DNA from: Parvularcula marina
Lineage (GTDB): Bacteria; Pseudomonadota; Alphaproteobacteria; Caulobacterales; Parvularculaceae
NCBI RefSeq assembly: GCF_003399445.1
Contig: NZ_QUQO01000001.1
Span: 1,795,001 to 1,859,000, forward strand
Direction of reading: 5' to 3'
Length of the DNA stretch: 64,000 nt
The position numbers and the translations under genes were made by a program. Below are positions 6,723 to 16,232 of this stretch, one piece after another; position 1 is the stretch's first letter, and every line of letters starts with the position of its first letter. The notes under the pieces are model-generated. The model saw only the letters and a program-made list of their open reading frames with translations, was not told the DNA's origin and made no database searches.

Positions 6723-9044
6723 ATGGCCGACGACAGTTCGATCAAACTCACAGATGAGGAAGCCATTGATTTTCACGCGCGCGGCAAGCCCGGCAAGCTG
6801 GAGATCACCCCCACGAAACCGATGGCGACACAGCGCGATCTCTCGCTGGCCTACTCGCCCGGTGTCGCCGTGCCGGTCAAGAAGATCGCAGAAGACCCCG
6901 ACAGCGCCTATGATCTGACGACCCGCGGCAACATGGTCGCGGTGATCTCGAACGGCACCGCGATCCTCGGCCTTGGTAATCTGGGGGCGCTAGCCTCCAA
7001 GCCAGTCATGGAAGGCAAGTCGGTCCTCTTCAAACGCTTTGCCGATATCGACTCCATCGACCTCGAGGTCGATACGGAGGACCCGGACGAATTCATCAAT
7101 GCCGTGAAATATCTCGGCCCGTCATTCGGCGGCATCAATCTCGAAGACATCTCTGCACCTGACAGTTTCGTGATCGAACAGCGGCTCAAAGAGCTGATGG
7201 ACATTCCGGTCTTTCACGATGACCAGCACGGCACAGCGATCATCGCTGCGGCAGGCCTGATCAACGCGCTCGATATCACCGGCAAAAAGATCGGCGATGT
7301 GAAGATCGCCGTTTCCGGCGCCGGCTCTTCGGCGCTTGCCGTGATCGGCCTGATCAAGGCCATGGGCGCTAAGCACGAAAACGTTCTCGTCTGCGACCGC
7401 AAGGGGGTTCTCTATCAGGGCCGCGAAGACGGTATGGACCAGTGGCGCTCCGCACATGCGGTGGATACGGACAAACGCACTCTCGCCGACGCCATGGAAG
7501 GCGCAGATGTGGCGCTTGGCCTGTCGGTTGCCGGGGCGATCAGTCAGGACATGGTCAAGTCCATGGCCAAGAACCCGATCATCTTCGCCATGGCGAACCC
7601 GACACCGGAAATCACGCCTGAACAGGTCCGGGAAGTCCGCGATGACGCGATCATGGCAACCGGGCGCTCTGACTATCCCAATCAGGTCAACAATGTTCTG
7701 GGCTTCCCCTACATCTTCCGCGGCGCCCTTGATGTCCGGGCCCGGACGATCAATGAGGAAATGAAGATCGCCTGCGCCAACGCGCTGGCCGAGCTTGCCC
7801 GAGAGGATGTGCCCGACGAAGTGGGCGCCGCTTACGGCAAGCGCCTGCAATATGGCCCCGGCTATATCATTCCGACCCCGTTCGATCCGCGGCTGATCTC
7901 CAAGATCCCGCCCGCCGTTGCAAAAGCCGCGATGGACACAGGCGTTGCCCGCAAGCAGATCAAGGACCTGCCGGCCTACGCTGCAAAACTTGCGACCCGG
8001 CTCGATCCCTCCGCTGGCTTCCTGCAGAAGATCCATGCGAGCTTGCGTGCCAGTGAAACACCCAAACGCATCGTCTTTGCCGAGGGCGAAGAGGAGGTGG
8101 TGATCCGCGCCGCCTATGCCTTCCAGCAGCAAGAGCTGGGGCAGGCGATCCTGATCGGCCGGGACGAGCTGGTGAACCGCGAAATCGAGCGGCTCGGCCT
8201 GCCGCGGTCGCACAATATCGAAATCTGGAATGCGCGGCATTCTGCGAACACCTCGCTCTATACCCGCTATCTTTATGACCGCCTGCAGCGCGACGGCTAT
8301 CTAGAGCGGGACTGCCGCCGTCTGGTTAATCAGGACAGGAACGTTTTTGCCGCCTGCATGCTGGCCCATGGCCATGGTGACGGCATGGTGACGGGCCTGA
8401 CCCGGCACTACAATGTCGCGCTCAACAACATCAATCTGGCGCTTGACCCGCGTCCTGGCGAGCGGATCATCGGTATGTCGGTGATGCTGGCCAAGGGCCG
8501 CACCGTCTTCATGGCGGATACGACGATCACGGAGCGCCCAACGCCCAAAGAACTCGCCGACATCGCGGTGCAGACCGCCCATGCCGTCCGGCAGATGGGC
8601 TTTACCCCGCGCGTCGCCTTCCTCAGCCATTCGAATTTCGGTAATCCGGAGACGGAAGATGTCGCCCGCATTGCAGAAGCGGTGCGCGTGCTCGACCGGT
8701 TCTATCCGGCCTGCGATTTTGAATATGAGGGCGAGATGACGCCGCGCATGGCGCTCAACTATGACCGGATGGAAGCGATCTATCCCTTCTCCCGCCTGAA
8801 TGGACCGGCCAATGTGCTGATCTGTCCGGGGCTTCACTCAGGCGGCATAGCGTCCAAGCTGATGGCGGAGATCGGCGGGGCAACTGTGCTCGGCCCGCTC
8901 CTCATCGGCCTGCAGCGGCCGGTTCAGATCATGCCGACAGGCGCCCAAGGGACTGATATCGTCACCCTTGCGGCGATTGCCGCCTATGAGCTTGACCGCG
9001 ATCACCGCGACTGGGCCCAGACGGCCGCCGCAAAAGGCAGTTAA
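6723..9044 (+). CDS. maeB: NADP-dependent malic enzyme (MaeB type)
   Basis: A 773-residue fusion of malic enzyme (residues 1 to about 430) and a phosphotransacetylase-like domain (about 440-773). The malic domain has LAYSPGVAVPV, FHDDQHGTA and the dinucleotide-binding motif SGAGSSALAVIGL. The C-terminal part begins RIVFAEGEEEVVIRAA and contains GMSVMLAKGRTVFMADTT, as in Pta; in MaeB proteins it is regulatory and lacks transacetylase activity. The enzyme makes pyruvate, CO2 and NADPH from malate. Start ATG 6723 follows a modest TAAGG. The 171-nt gap upstream shows no clear promoter to me. Confidence 0.96.
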   Translation: MADDSSIKLTDEEAIDFHARGKPGKLEITPTKPMATQRDLSLAYSPGVAVPVKKIAEDPDSAYDLTTRGNMVAVISNGTAILGLGNLGALASKPVMEGKSVLFKRFADIDSIDLEVDTEDPDEFINAVKYLGPSFGGINLEDISAPDSFVIEQRLKELMDIPVFHDDQHGTAIIAAAGLINALDITGKKIGDVKIAVSGAGSSALAVIGLIKAMGAKHENVLVCDRKGVLYQGREDGMDQWRSAHAVDTDKRTLADAMEGADVALGLSVAGAISQDMVKSMAKNPIIFAMANPTPEITPEQVREVRDDAIMATGRSDYPNQVNNVLGFPYIFRGALDVRARTINEEMKIACANALAELAREDVPDEVGAAYGKRLQYGPGYIIPTPFDPRLISKIPPAVAKAAMDTGVARKQIKDLPAYAAKLATRLDPSAGFLQKIHASLRASETPKRIVFAEGEEEVVIRAAYAFQQQELGQAILIGRDELVNREIERLGLPRSHNIEIWNARHSANTSLYTRYLYDRLQRDGYLERDCRRLVNQDRNVFAACMLAHGHGDGMVTGLTRHYNVALNNINLALDPRPGERIIGMSVMLAKGRTVFMADTTITERPTPKELADIAVQTAHAVRQMGFTPRVAFLSHSNFGNPETEDVARIAEAVRVLDRFYPACDFEYEGEMTPRMALNYDRMEAIYPFSRLNGPANVLICPGLHSGGIASKLMAEIGGATVLGPLLIGLQRPVQIMPTGAQGTDIVTLAAIAAYELDRDHRDWAQTAAAKGS

Positions 9045-9046
9045 GC

Positions 9047-9925
9047 CTAGAGCTGGCTGTAGGGCACCTGGAACGTGTCGCAAGCGCCGAATGACCCTGC
9101 GTCAAAGCCGCGATAGAACCAGCGCTTGCGCTGTTCAGACGTACCGTGAGTAAAGGTCTCGGGCTTGATCGTCCCACCTGAGCGGCGTTGGAGCGTATCA
9201 TCACCGATGGCCGCCGCCGCCGTCAGCGCCTCTTCAATATCGCCGGGCTCGAGCGCCTGACGCCGCTCGCCATTGGCCCACAGGCCTGCAAGACAGTCCG
9301 CCTGTAGCTCCATCCGGACCTGCATCTGATTGCTTTCTGACTGGCCCATCCGGCCTTGTGCCGATCTAACCTGATCAGAGATGCCAACGACCGTCTGCAC
9401 ATGGTGGCCGACCTCATGCGCGATCACATAAGCACGCGGAAAATCACCACCCGCATTGAACCGTGTCTCGAGCTCCTTGAAAAAGATCGTGTCGAAATAG
9501 ACCTTGCGGTCGCCGGGGCAATAAAACGGGCCGACCGATGACGGCGCCGTGCCGCAGGCGGTGCTGACGGCACCTGAGAAGATCACGACCTTTGGCGCTG
9601 GATAGATACCGCCATTAAGTCCTTCTTCGCGGAAGACCCGCGCCCAGATGTCTTCGGTACTGGCAACGACTGCAAGGATTTCATCGTCATACTGACCATC
9701 GCCGACTTCAGTCGACTGGGTCGGACTGCCGCCCGCAAGAAGCTGGAGCGGGTCGATGCCGATCTGCTTCAGGCCGAAATAGCCGGCCACCACCACCGCG
9801 ACGCCGACAATGCCGAACTTGCTGAAGATAAAGCGGATCAGCATGAAGATCGCCCCGGCGCCAACTGCCTGGCCCGCCCGGCGCTCCACATTGTCACTGC
9901 GCCGCCGGTTATCCCATCTTGCCAT
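9047..9925 (-). CDS. ypfJ: Neutral zinc metallopeptidase (YpfJ family)
   Basis: A 292-residue membrane-anchored zinc-peptidase family protein (PF04228). One N-terminal transmembrane helix (about residues 27-50) follows the basic MARWDNRRRSDNVERR start motif. The periplasmic domain carries HEVGHHVQ, the HExxH zinc site, near residue 167. It also has the family's CGTAPSSVGPFYCPGDRKVYFD block and the conserved end KRWFYRGFDAGSFGACDTF. The peptide substrate is unknown for the family. It is convergent with maeB (2 nt apart). Confidence 0.92.
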   Translation of the reverse strand: MARWDNRRRSDNVERRAGQAVGAGAIFMLIRFIFSKFGIVGVAVVVAGYFGLKQIGIDPLQLLAGGSPTQSTEVGDGQYDDEILAVVASTEDIWARVFREEGLNGGIYPAPKVVIFSGAVSTACGTAPSSVGPFYCPGDRKVYFDTIFFKELETRFNAGGDFPRAYVIAHEVGHHVQTVVGISDQVRSAQGRMGQSESNQMQVRMELQADCLAGLWANGERRQALEPGDIEEALTAAAAIGDDTLQRRSGGTIKPETFTHGTSEQRKRWFYRGFDAGSFGACDTFQVPYSQL

Positions 9926-9982
9926 CTTACGCTCTCCCGGATGATGTCACATCCCAGAAGAAAGCCCAGTCAGCCGGGGAGT

Positions 9983-10450
9983 TCAATCATTCCCGGCAGG
10001 CAGATCGAAAAGATCATGCCGCACCCGCAATTGCCGAGTAGAAACCCGGATCTCTGCAAGAAAATAGGCAAGCCCGCTGATCAAAAGGCCCATTGCCAGC
10101 ACAAAGAGAAGCGCGATCCCCGCAGCGACTGGCAGGCTTGTGATCTCCCCGAAAAAGGTGATCGCGACCAGCACGCTGACGAGAAGGGCCGCGACAGTGC
10201 AAAGCGTGATCGCCCGGTTCGAATAGTTGATCCGCCGCGACAGGGTTTTCAGCTCATCGACATGGCGGGCGCGTTCCTCGCCGGTCTCGCCAGCCTCAAG
10301 CCCGTCCTCCAGTGACCGCACTCGGTCGACCACCCGACCCAGCCGCGAAGTCATGACATTGAGCAGGCTGCCAATGGCAACGAGCAAAAAGATCGGCGCG
10401 ATGGCCGTCTCGACGACCATGGCGATGTCGGGAGTGAGCATCGAATTCAT
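9983..10450 (-). CDS. DUF2721 membrane protein
   Basis: A small inner-membrane protein of the DUF2721 family. An N-terminal helix (AIAPIFLLVAIGSLLNVMTSRLGRVVDRVR) is followed by a charged cytoplasmic segment and two more helices near the C-terminus. The start is uncertain: ATG 10450 directly follows a GGGGGG run, while ATG 10441 has that run at good spacing; an upstream alternative at 10486 adds a low-quality 12-residue leader. Function is unknown. It lies alone between the zinc peptidase and a DUF2799 lipoprotein. Confidence 0.75.
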   Translation of the reverse strand: MNSMLTPDIAMVVETAIAPIFLLVAIGSLLNVMTSRLGRVVDRVRSLEDGLEAGETGEERARHVDELKTLSRRINYSNRAITLCTVAALLVSVLVAITFFGEITSLPVAAGIALLFVLAMGLLISGLAYFLAEIRVSTRQLRVRHDLFDLPAGND

Positions 10451-10516
10451 CCCCCCGCCTTGCGCGGCTATGGGGGGAGCCGTCAATGCCTTGCCACTTC
10501 GAGCCCGAATGCCGCT

Positions 10517-11155
10517 CTAGTAATTGCGCGAACGGATCTCGGCCTGAATGCGCGAGAGGTCATATTCGGCGCGATCAAAATCGCGCTCGGTATCGCGCAG
10601 CTGGCGCTCCGCGTAATAAAGATCGTCATCGGCCTCGCGCAGATCCCTCCGTGCCCGCTCTATCCGGCGATAAAGCTCTTGGCGCGCATTATCGTCTTCT
10701 TCATTGACGAGCTGGCGGCGTGACCGTTCAATCGTATAGCGGGCCGAGCGGATCTTTGAGAGCAGCGAGTCATAGCGGCTGCGCGCACTGTCAAAGTTGC
10801 TCTTGGCCCGCGCATAGTCGCGGCCGACGCTGAAAGCATCGCGCGTCAGAAGATCCGCCTGAGGACAACTGAGGATATCGCCCCGGCCTTGCAATGCTGC
10901 ATCGAGCGCGCCCTGCGGCGTACAGAAGAGCCGGTTGCCCTCCTCCCAGCCGCGCGCATAGGCGCCGCGATCAAAGGCCAGCTCATAGCGGCTGCACTGC
11001 GCAACGCGATCCTCAACCCGGGTGACCGGATAGCCATTGCGGCCATCTTCATAACCGAACGAGGCCGGATCGCCGCTCTCGCACTGCTCTTCGGAGAGCC
11101 CGCTGGCACAGGCGCCAAGCGCCAGAAGCGCTGCGATTGTCAGGAATTTGCGCAT
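10517..11155 (-). CDS. DUF2799-type lipoprotein with coiled coil
   Basis: A 212-residue predicted lipoprotein. The signal peptide MRKFLTIAALLALGAC ends in a lipobox with Cys16. Residues about 20-110 hold the DUF2799 pattern (FGYEDGRNGY, CSRYELAFDRGAYARGWEEG, FCTPQGALDAALQG). Residues about 115-205 are a long Arg/Asp/Glu-rich coiled coil with regular RRDLREADDDLYYAERQL-like heptads. This suggests a periplasmic or outer-membrane-anchored structural protein. No partner gene is evident. Confidence 0.8.
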   Translation of the reverse strand: MRKFLTIAALLALGACASGLSEEQCESGDPASFGYEDGRNGYPVTRVEDRVAQCSRYELAFDRGAYARGWEEGNRLFCTPQGALDAALQGRGDILSCPQADLLTRDAFSVGRDYARAKSNFDSARSRYDSLLSKIRSARYTIERSRRQLVNEEDDNARQELYRRIERARRDLREADDDLYYAERQLRDTERDFDRAEYDLSRIQAEIRSRNY

Positions 11156-11356
11156 CTTCGTTCCCCCTCTACCCCGGCTTCAAAAACCGGCCCTCACGCT
11201 AGGCGGAAATGGGCCGCCGGGCAATCTCCCGCCCGCTTTTGCCCCTTTATGGTTAATCCGGTGATGCCCGTCACACGTGCCCGCCGCACGAATTGCTATC
11301 TCATCCTTGTCGCCGCGATGAAGCGGCCCCGGAACATCGAATTGAGGAGAGAGACC

Positions 11357-11638
11357 ATGAGCTTCACCATGAAAACCGCCGCCGCCACCGTTGCCGCCGC
11401 TTTCGTCGCCGTTGCTGCCGCCAAGGCCCAAGAGGTTGAGTTCGACCCCAACCAGGTCGGCGAGTTCACCCGTCAGGCAAGCCTGGAGCTGAGCGTCGAG
11501 ATCGCCGCCCCGACCGCCGTGATGCAGGCCCGCTTTGCCGAGCTGGAAGATGACACCACCGTCAAGCCGGACATGCGCTTTGCGCAAAATGATCAGGAAA
11601 CAGAAGAAGAGGCCGTGCAGGTCGCCGCCAACTGGTAA
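11357..11638 (+). CDS. Small secreted protein, unknown function
   Basis: A 93-residue protein starting at ATG 11357 behind GAGGAGAG (11345-11352). Residues 1-25 form a signal peptide rich in Ala and Val with a likely cleavage after AKA. The mature part is acidic, with no cysteines and an EETEEEAVQ-type tail. It does not match a family I know. A strong terminator follows at 11680, so it is probably a single-gene transcript. Reading further upstream in the same frame is only antisense to the DUF2799 gene. Confidence 0.6.
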   Translation: MSFTMKTAAATVAAAFVAVAAAKAQEVEFDPNQVGEFTRQASLELSVEIAAPTAVMQARFAELEDDTTVKPDMRFAQNDQETEEEAVQVAANW

Positions 11639-11679
11639 CCCCCGAGGCCAAACGGCCCCATTCCCCACTGTGCAGAAAT

Positions 11680-11712
11680 CCCCCGCGAGGCCAAACCCTC
11701 CGCGGGGGTTTT
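11680..11712 (+). terminator. Rho-independent terminator after the small secreted protein
   Basis: CCCCCGCG (11680-11687) pairs with CGCGGGGG (11701-11708) around a 13-nt loop and is followed directly by TTTT. It sits 42 nt after the stop of the upstream plus-strand gene. Confidence 0.85.
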
Positions 11713-11722
11713 CATGTTCAGC

Positions 11723-12211
11723 CTACCAATGGCTGCGATAATAGCGGCGGCGCTTATTATAATGCCGGTTATGGCTGTAGCGATGAGAAGACCGGTAGTG
11801 GTGATGATGGTCATTGCTGTCCGCCAGCGCATAGCCGAGCACCGCGCCGACCAGCACGCCTGCGATCACTTCGCCTGAATTATCCTGTCGCGGATAATAG
11901 ACCTCGCCGCGGCGGCGATTGCGGTCATTGTAATAGGCATCCTCATAATACCGGTCACGCGCTGCCTGCTCGCGGTAATAGCGATCCTCGTAATAGCGGT
12001 CGCGATCATCATAATAGGCGCGGTCGTCATAATAACGGTCGTCCCGGTACTGATCGGAAGTCTGGACCGTTACATTGACGTCAACGCGCGTCGAACCGGC
12101 CGGCCCGATGGCGGAATATCCCCGCACCTGAGCTGTGGCAGGCGAAAGCGCGGTCAGGGTGAGCGCGGCGCCAGTGCCAAGAGCGGCAAAGAGCCTTTTG
12201 TTCATTGTCAT
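11723..12211 (-). CDS. Secreted Tyr/Asp/Arg-rich protein with glycine-zipper segment
   Basis: A 162-residue protein with a signal peptide (MTMNKRLFAALGTGAALTLT and on to ATAQ). It then has a strongly biased stretch (residues about 55-100) built from repeated DDRYYDDR and RDRYYEDRYY units. A short hydrophobic glycine-zipper-like segment follows (GEVIAGVLVGAVLGYALAD), and the tail is rich in His, Arg and Tyr. Similar proteins occur widely as envelope proteins of unknown role. An internal start at 12205 is possible. Confidence 0.6.
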   Translation of the reverse strand: MTMNKRLFAALGTGAALTLTALSPATAQVRGYSAIGPAGSTRVDVNVTVQTSDQYRDDRYYDDRAYYDDRDRYYEDRYYREQAARDRYYEDAYYNDRNRRRGEVYYPRQDNSGEVIAGVLVGAVLGYALADSNDHHHHYRSSHRYSHNRHYNKRRRYYRSHW

Positions 12212-12329
12212 GTCCTCCCGGTGATGCCCACGAATGGTAAAAAGGCTAGGAACGAATTGTGGCGGAAAAGTGTCAGCCTTCCCACCCCCGAGTGTCAGTT
12301 CCGTAACGGGATGAAGGGCTTAAGCCTGC

Positions 12330-12764
12330 TCAATAGCACGAATAGGTGCTGTTGCTGATCAGCCAGCGGCGGCCCGACTCATCCGTCCCCTGCACGCCAT
12401 AGGATGGGATCTGCACAGAACCATAAGCATCGAGCCGGATCACCGTCACCCGCCCGTCCTGCCAATAGAGCACGGCATAGCGGCTGTAAGGATCATAGCC
12501 GTAGCGCCCGTACCGCCCAGTCGCGCTGTTGAGCTGGGCGCCCGTGAAAATGCGGGTGTAAACGCGAAAGCGCTGGCCCGTCGGCAGATAGGTGACACAC
12601 GACACCTCCGATCCGCGCGTCTGATAGGGGGTCGGGGTCGCATAGGTAGTACTCGCCTCAAGAAGCGCCTGGTTGATGATGGCCAGGTTCTCCGGCGTGA
12701 TCTCGCAGGCGCTGAGCAGCAATGCTGCGGACGCTAATGCGGCACGGATACGGAATTTGGCCAT
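12330..12764 (-). CDS. Putative lipoprotein, unknown function
   Basis: A 144-residue predicted lipoprotein taken from ATG 12764, which follows a GGGGGTGGGTG stretch; an upstream in-frame ATG at 12800 would put a polar leader before the signal peptide. The signal MAKFRIRAALASAALLLSAC ends with a lipobox. The mature domain has paired cysteines (VSCVTY and a final SCY) and the stretch YDPYSRYAVLYWQDGRVTVIRLD, suggesting a compact beta fold. No family is recognised. Confidence 0.6.
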   Translation of the reverse strand: MAKFRIRAALASAALLLSACEITPENLAIINQALLEASTTYATPTPYQTRGSEVSCVTYLPTGQRFRVYTRIFTGAQLNSATGRYGRYGYDPYSRYAVLYWQDGRVTVIRLDAYGSVQIPSYGVQGTDESGRRWLISNSTYSCY

Positions 12765-12874
12765 GTCACCCACCCCCAGAGGCGATAAGTGTGCCCGCAA
12801 GACGCATCGGCTGTAAAGATGGCCCGACTTGTGAGGGATTGGGGAGGGGCCGCCCTCGTATCTTCCCCCTCTCT

Positions 12875-12999
12875 CCGCTCATGCCCGCGAAGGCGGGCAT
12901 CTGGTCTTCCGTGATGAGGCTGAGGTCTGTCTGTTCGCACCTCGAAAATGAGAGACCAGCGCATCAGAGGCAGATCCCCGCCTGCGCGGGGATGAGCGG
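12875..12999. repeat. REP-like inverted pair forming a 125-nt foldback
   Basis: Two 29-nt units face each other at 12875-12903 and 12971-12999; they match at 26 of 29 positions when one is reversed. Each contains its own hairpin (12881-12900: ATGCCCGC/GCGGGCAT; 12974-12993: ATCCCCGC/GCGGGGAT). The spacer continues the imperfect pairing and ends in a small apex TTCG-CACCT-CGAA near 12935. Units of this type are dispersed intergenic REP/BIME or MITE elements. This one lies 34 nt downstream of lepA on its transcript side. No transposase (RAYT) is in the window. Confidence 0.8.
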
Positions 13000-13032
13000 G
13001 TGGAGGGTAAGTTTAGGAGGAGAGTAAACTAC

Positions 13033-14832
13033 TCACCCATCCATCTTCAGGGCCTTGATGAACGCATCCTGAGGGATGTCGACGCGGCCGAACTGGCGCA
13101 TCTTTTTCTTCCCCTCTTTCTGCTTCTCGAGCAGCTTCCTTTTCCGCGTCGCATCGCCGCCATAGCATTTGGCGGTCACGTCTTTCCGTAAGGCCCCGAT
13201 AGTTTCGCGCGCGATGACCCGGCCGCCGATCGCCGCTTGGATCGGGATCTTGAACTGGTGACGCGGGATGAGATCCTTGAGCTTCTCGCACATCGCGCGG
13301 CCGCGATATTCCGCCTTTGACCGGTGCACGATGATGGCGAGCGCGTCCACCGGCTCCTCATTCACCAGAATCTGCATACGGACCAGATCATCCTGGCGGT
13401 AGCCGGTGATCTGATAGTCGAACGACGCATAGCCCTTGGTGATGGATTTGAGCCGGTCATAGAAGTCAAAGACGACCTCGTTCAGCGGCAGCTCATAAAC
13501 CACCATGGCGCGGGAGCCGGCATAGGTCAGGTCCTGCTGGACGCCGCGGCGCTCCTCACACAGCTTCAGGACTGCGCCGAGATATTCGTCCGGGACCAGA
13601 ATGGTGGCCTTGATCCACGGCTCCTCCAGATGGTCGATCTTGACGGGGTCGGGCATATCGGCGGGGTTGTGCAACTCCTCCATCGTGCCGTCGGTCAGGA
13701 ACATGTGATAGACAACCGATGGCGCGGTGGTGATGAGATCGATATTGAACTCACGCTCGAGCCGCTCACGGATGATCTCCAGATGCAGGAGCCCGAGAAA
13801 GCCGCAGCGGAAGCCAAAGCCGAGCGCGGCGGAGGTTTCCATCTCGAACTCGAAACTCGCATCATTGAGCCGCAGCTTGGCGATGGCGTCGCGCAAATCT
13901 TCGAATTCTGCGCTGTCGACTGGGAAGAGCCCGCAGAAGACGACCGGCTGGGACGGTTTGAACCCGGCAAGGGGCTTGTCCGCGCGGCGGCGCTCATCCG
14001 TAATCGTATCACCAACATTGGTGTCAGCGACTTCCTTGATCGAGGCGGTGATATAGCCGATCTCGCCCGGCCCCATTTCCGCAACCGTGGTGCGGTGGGG
14101 CGTGAACTTGCCCACAGAATCGACCGTGTAGACCGCTTTTGCGTTCATCATCAGGATTTTCTGACCCTTACGGATCTTCCCGTCGATGACGCGGATCAGG
14201 ACTACGACGCCGAGATAGCTGTCATACCAGCTGTCAACCAGCATGGCTTTCAACGGCGCATCGGGATCACCCTTTGGCGCCGGCAGGCGCGTGACAATGG
14301 CCTCGAGCACATCGTCGATGCCGATGCCTGTCTTGGCGGACATCAGAACCGCGTCAGAGGCATCAAGCCCGATCACATCTTCGATCTGCTCCTTCACCCG
14401 GTCGGGTTCGGCGGCGGGCAGGTCGATCTTGTTCAGAACGGGGACGATCTCATGATTGACCTCGATCGCCTGATAGACATTGGCGAGGGTCTGGGCCTCA
14501 ACGCCCTGGCTGGCATCGACCACCAGCAACGAGCCCTCAACGGCGGCGAGGCTGCGGTTCACTTCATAGGCAAAGTCGACGTGACCGGGCGTGTCGATCA
14601 GGTTCAACTGATAGGTCTCGCCGTCTTTCGCGGTATATTTCAGCGAGACAGTCTGCGCCTTGATGGTAATGCCGCGCTCACGCTCGAGCTCCATATTGTC
14701 GAGCACCTGCTCCTTCATCTCGCGGTCGGTCAGCCCGCCGGTGACCTGGATCAGCCGGTCGGCCAGCGTCGACTTGCCGTGGTCGATATGCGCCACGATG
14801 GAGAAATTACGGATCTTGGAAAGCTCGGTCAT
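13033..14832 (-). CDS. lepA: Translation elongation factor 4 (LepA)
   Basis: A 599-residue GTPase of full family length. The G motifs are [18 protein letters not shown] (P-loop), DTPGHVDF (G3) and NKIDLP (G4). [23 protein letters not shown] is the EF4/EF-G domain-III type signature, and the LepA C-terminal domain ends with [16 protein letters not shown], diagnostic of EF4. EF4 binds ribosomes and affects initiation and back-translocation under stress. It is monocistronic here, with a 120-nt gap upstream and a REP-like foldback downstream. Confidence 0.98.
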   Translation of the reverse strand: MTELSKIRNFSIVAHIDHGKSTLADRLIQVTGGLTDREMKEQVLDNMELERERGITIKAQTVSLKYTAKDGETYQLNLIDTPGHVDFAYEVNRSLAAVEGSLLVVDASQGVEAQTLANVYQAIEVNHEIVPVLNKIDLPAAEPDRVKEQIEDVIGLDASDAVLMSAKTGIGIDDVLEAIVTRLPAPKGDPDAPLKAMLVDSWYDSYLGVVVLIRVIDGKIRKGQKILMMNAKAVYTVDSVGKFTPHRTTVAEMGPGEIGYITASIKEVADTNVGDTITDERRRADKPLAGFKPSQPVVFCGLFPVDSAEFEDLRDAIAKLRLNDASFEFEMETSAALGFGFRCGFLGLLHLEIIRERLEREFNIDLITTAPSVVYHMFLTDGTMEELHNPADMPDPVKIDHLEEPWIKATILVPDEYLGAVLKLCEERRGVQQDLTYAGSRAMVVYELPLNEVVFDFYDRLKSITKGYASFDYQITGYRQDDLVRMQILVNEEPVDALAIIVHRSKAEYRGRAMCEKLKDLIPRHQFKIPIQAAIGGRVIARETIGALRKDVTAKCYGGDATRKRKLLEKQKEGKKKMRQFGRVDIPQDAFIKALKMDG

Positions 14833-14952
14833 CGCGGCGATTTATAGATGCCGCGGGGCTTTCGCAATGCGGTATCGGGGGGCCAAGGCCCGGTTTAACC
14901 CGATATTTCCCATGTTTCGCTACGAGACAGGCTTCCAAGGAGACGTCCTGTC

Positions 14953-15384
14953 ATGGCTGAACCCGTTCGCCCCCTCCGCCGGCCCTTTGCCGCCGCCGCC
15001 TTTACCGCGATGGCGGCCTATATGCTGTTCTCGCCCGCCCTGCCGCAGCTCTTCGGAACGGGCGCGCCCATGGTCCGGCAATGGACGATGTTTTCAGGCG
15101 TCGGGGTCGGGCTGCCAAAGGGCACATTCCGCATCGAATATGCCGATGGCCGGACGCAAGATCTGAGCCCGCTCGAGGTCGCCGGGATGACCCGCTATCC
15201 TGTGCGGCGACCGATCTACCGCTTTGATGGCTATGCCAAGGGGCCTGAGGGGCTTGCCCATTTTGCCGCCGCGACCTGCACGACCCTGCCCGAAGGCGCG
15301 CGCCTGACCTTTGATGGCGTGTTGGCGGAGCGACGCCACTGGACCCGGATGGAAGCCATGCGAGTCTGTGAGGTGCCGGCATGA
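14953..15384 (+). CDS. Uncharacterised membrane-anchored protein of HTTM/DCC cassette
   Basis: A 143-residue protein beginning at ATG 14953 with one N-terminal membrane helix (AAAAFTAMAAYMLFSPALPQLF). A small domain of mixed strands follows, with TFRIEYADGRTQDLSPLEV and two spaced cysteines (CTTLPEGARLTFDG and RVCEVPA). Its stop overlaps the HTTM gene start (ATGATGA, 15381-15384), so it is the first gene of a three-gene coupled cassette. I do not recognise a named family; its topology fits a periplasmic accessory to the HTTM protein. Confidence 0.65.
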   Translation: MAEPVRPLRRPFAAAAFTAMAAYMLFSPALPQLFGTGAPMVRQWTMFSGVGVGLPKGTFRIEYADGRTQDLSPLEVAGMTRYPVRRPIYRFDGYAKGPEGLAHFAAATCTTLPEGARLTFDGVLAERRHWTRMEAMRVCEVPA

Positions 15385-16232
15385 TGAGAGAGCTACGCGC
15401 CTCAATTGAGGAGATTTCGAGCGTACAGGTTTCGGCCCGGCCCATTGCGCTCTTCCGTATCGGGATTGTTGCCCTGTTGTGGAACCGCTATGGCGCGATG
15501 AACGGCATGTTCGGCGCGGACAGTGACGCCGAGCTTTTCTTAAGCCTCATGTTCTTTGGCACGACGGCGCTGGTGCTGGTCGGCTTCAAGACACGGCTGG
15601 CTGCCGCCTTCCTTTTTGCCACGCTGGCGATGCAGTATTACGTTTTTGGCTATGGCCTGGGCGTCCATGAATACACCCACCACCATGCTTACATGCTGAT
15701 GCTCTCAACCCTGATCATTGCGATGGGGCCATCGGATCGCGCCTATTCGATTGACAGGTGGCTGGCGATCCGCGCCGCAGAGAATGCGGGCAAACCGATC
15801 CCAGATGAGATGGGTCCCGGCTGGGCCTTCCGCCTGATGACGGTGCAGATGGCAGCGCTTTATTTCTGGGCGGCGGTCGACAAGACGAGTGTATTCTATC
15901 TCAGCGGCGACTGGCTCGCCCGGGTTTTTGAATGGGGCTATGCAGGGCACATCCTCTATCCCCTGCTGACGCTCAAGCTGTTCCTGATCACCGCTTCCAT
16001 CATTGTACTGATCGTAGAGTATTATCTGGCTGCTGCGGTGCTTTGCCGCCTGTGGTTACCTGTCACTTGTACGATCGGCATAGCGCTCCATTTATGTTTT
16101 GCGCTGATGCTGAACGTGGACACCTATTCCTTGACCATGATCATTGGATACCTTGCCGTCATTCCCGCCGACCGGATACACGCGGCGATTGACCGCCTGC
16201 AAGGGTATCGCCCAGCAGGGGCGCCCGCATGA
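15381..16232 (+). CDS. HTTM-domain membrane protein (vitamin K carboxylase-like)
   Basis: A 283-residue polytopic membrane protein of the HTTM (horizontally transferred transmembrane) family, related to the membrane part of gamma-glutamyl carboxylase. Visible features are the N-terminal ALFRIGIVALLWNRY, the loop HEYTHHHAYMLMLSTLIIAMGPSDRAYSIDRW and a later MTVQMAALYFWAAVDKTS. At least six hydrophobic helices are present. Bacterial HTTM proteins often pair with DCC thioredoxin-like proteins, as here, and a role in redox or lipid/quinone chemistry is suspected but unproven. It overlaps both neighbours by 4 nt. Confidence 0.85.
   Translation: MMRELRASIEEISSVQVSARPIALFRIGIVALLWNRYGAMNGMFGADSDAELFLSLMFFGTTALVLVGFKTRLAAAFLFATLAMQYYVFGYGLGVHEYTHHHAYMLMLSTLIIAMGPSDRAYSIDRWLAIRAAENAGKPIPDEMGPGWAFRLMTVQMAALYFWAAVDKTSVFYLSGDWLARVFEWGYAGHILYPLLTLKLFLITASIIVLIVEYYLAAAVLCRLWLPVTCTIGIALHLCFALMLNVDTYSLTMIIGYLAVIPADRIHAAIDRLQGYRPAGAPA

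Noticed and set aside
7122-8240. 372-codon minus-strand frame within maeB
   Set aside because: Antisense to the malic enzyme domain, without a start site or family match.
10889-11356. N-terminal extension of the small secreted protein
   Set aside because: The part before ATG 11357 is antisense to the DUF2799 gene and then non-coding; the ribosome site and signal peptide start at 11357.
13324-14847. 507-codon open frame on the plus strand opposite lepA
   Set aside because: It is antisense to a full-length, strongly conserved gene; GC-rich codon use removes stops in the complementary frame. The translation has no recognisable family.
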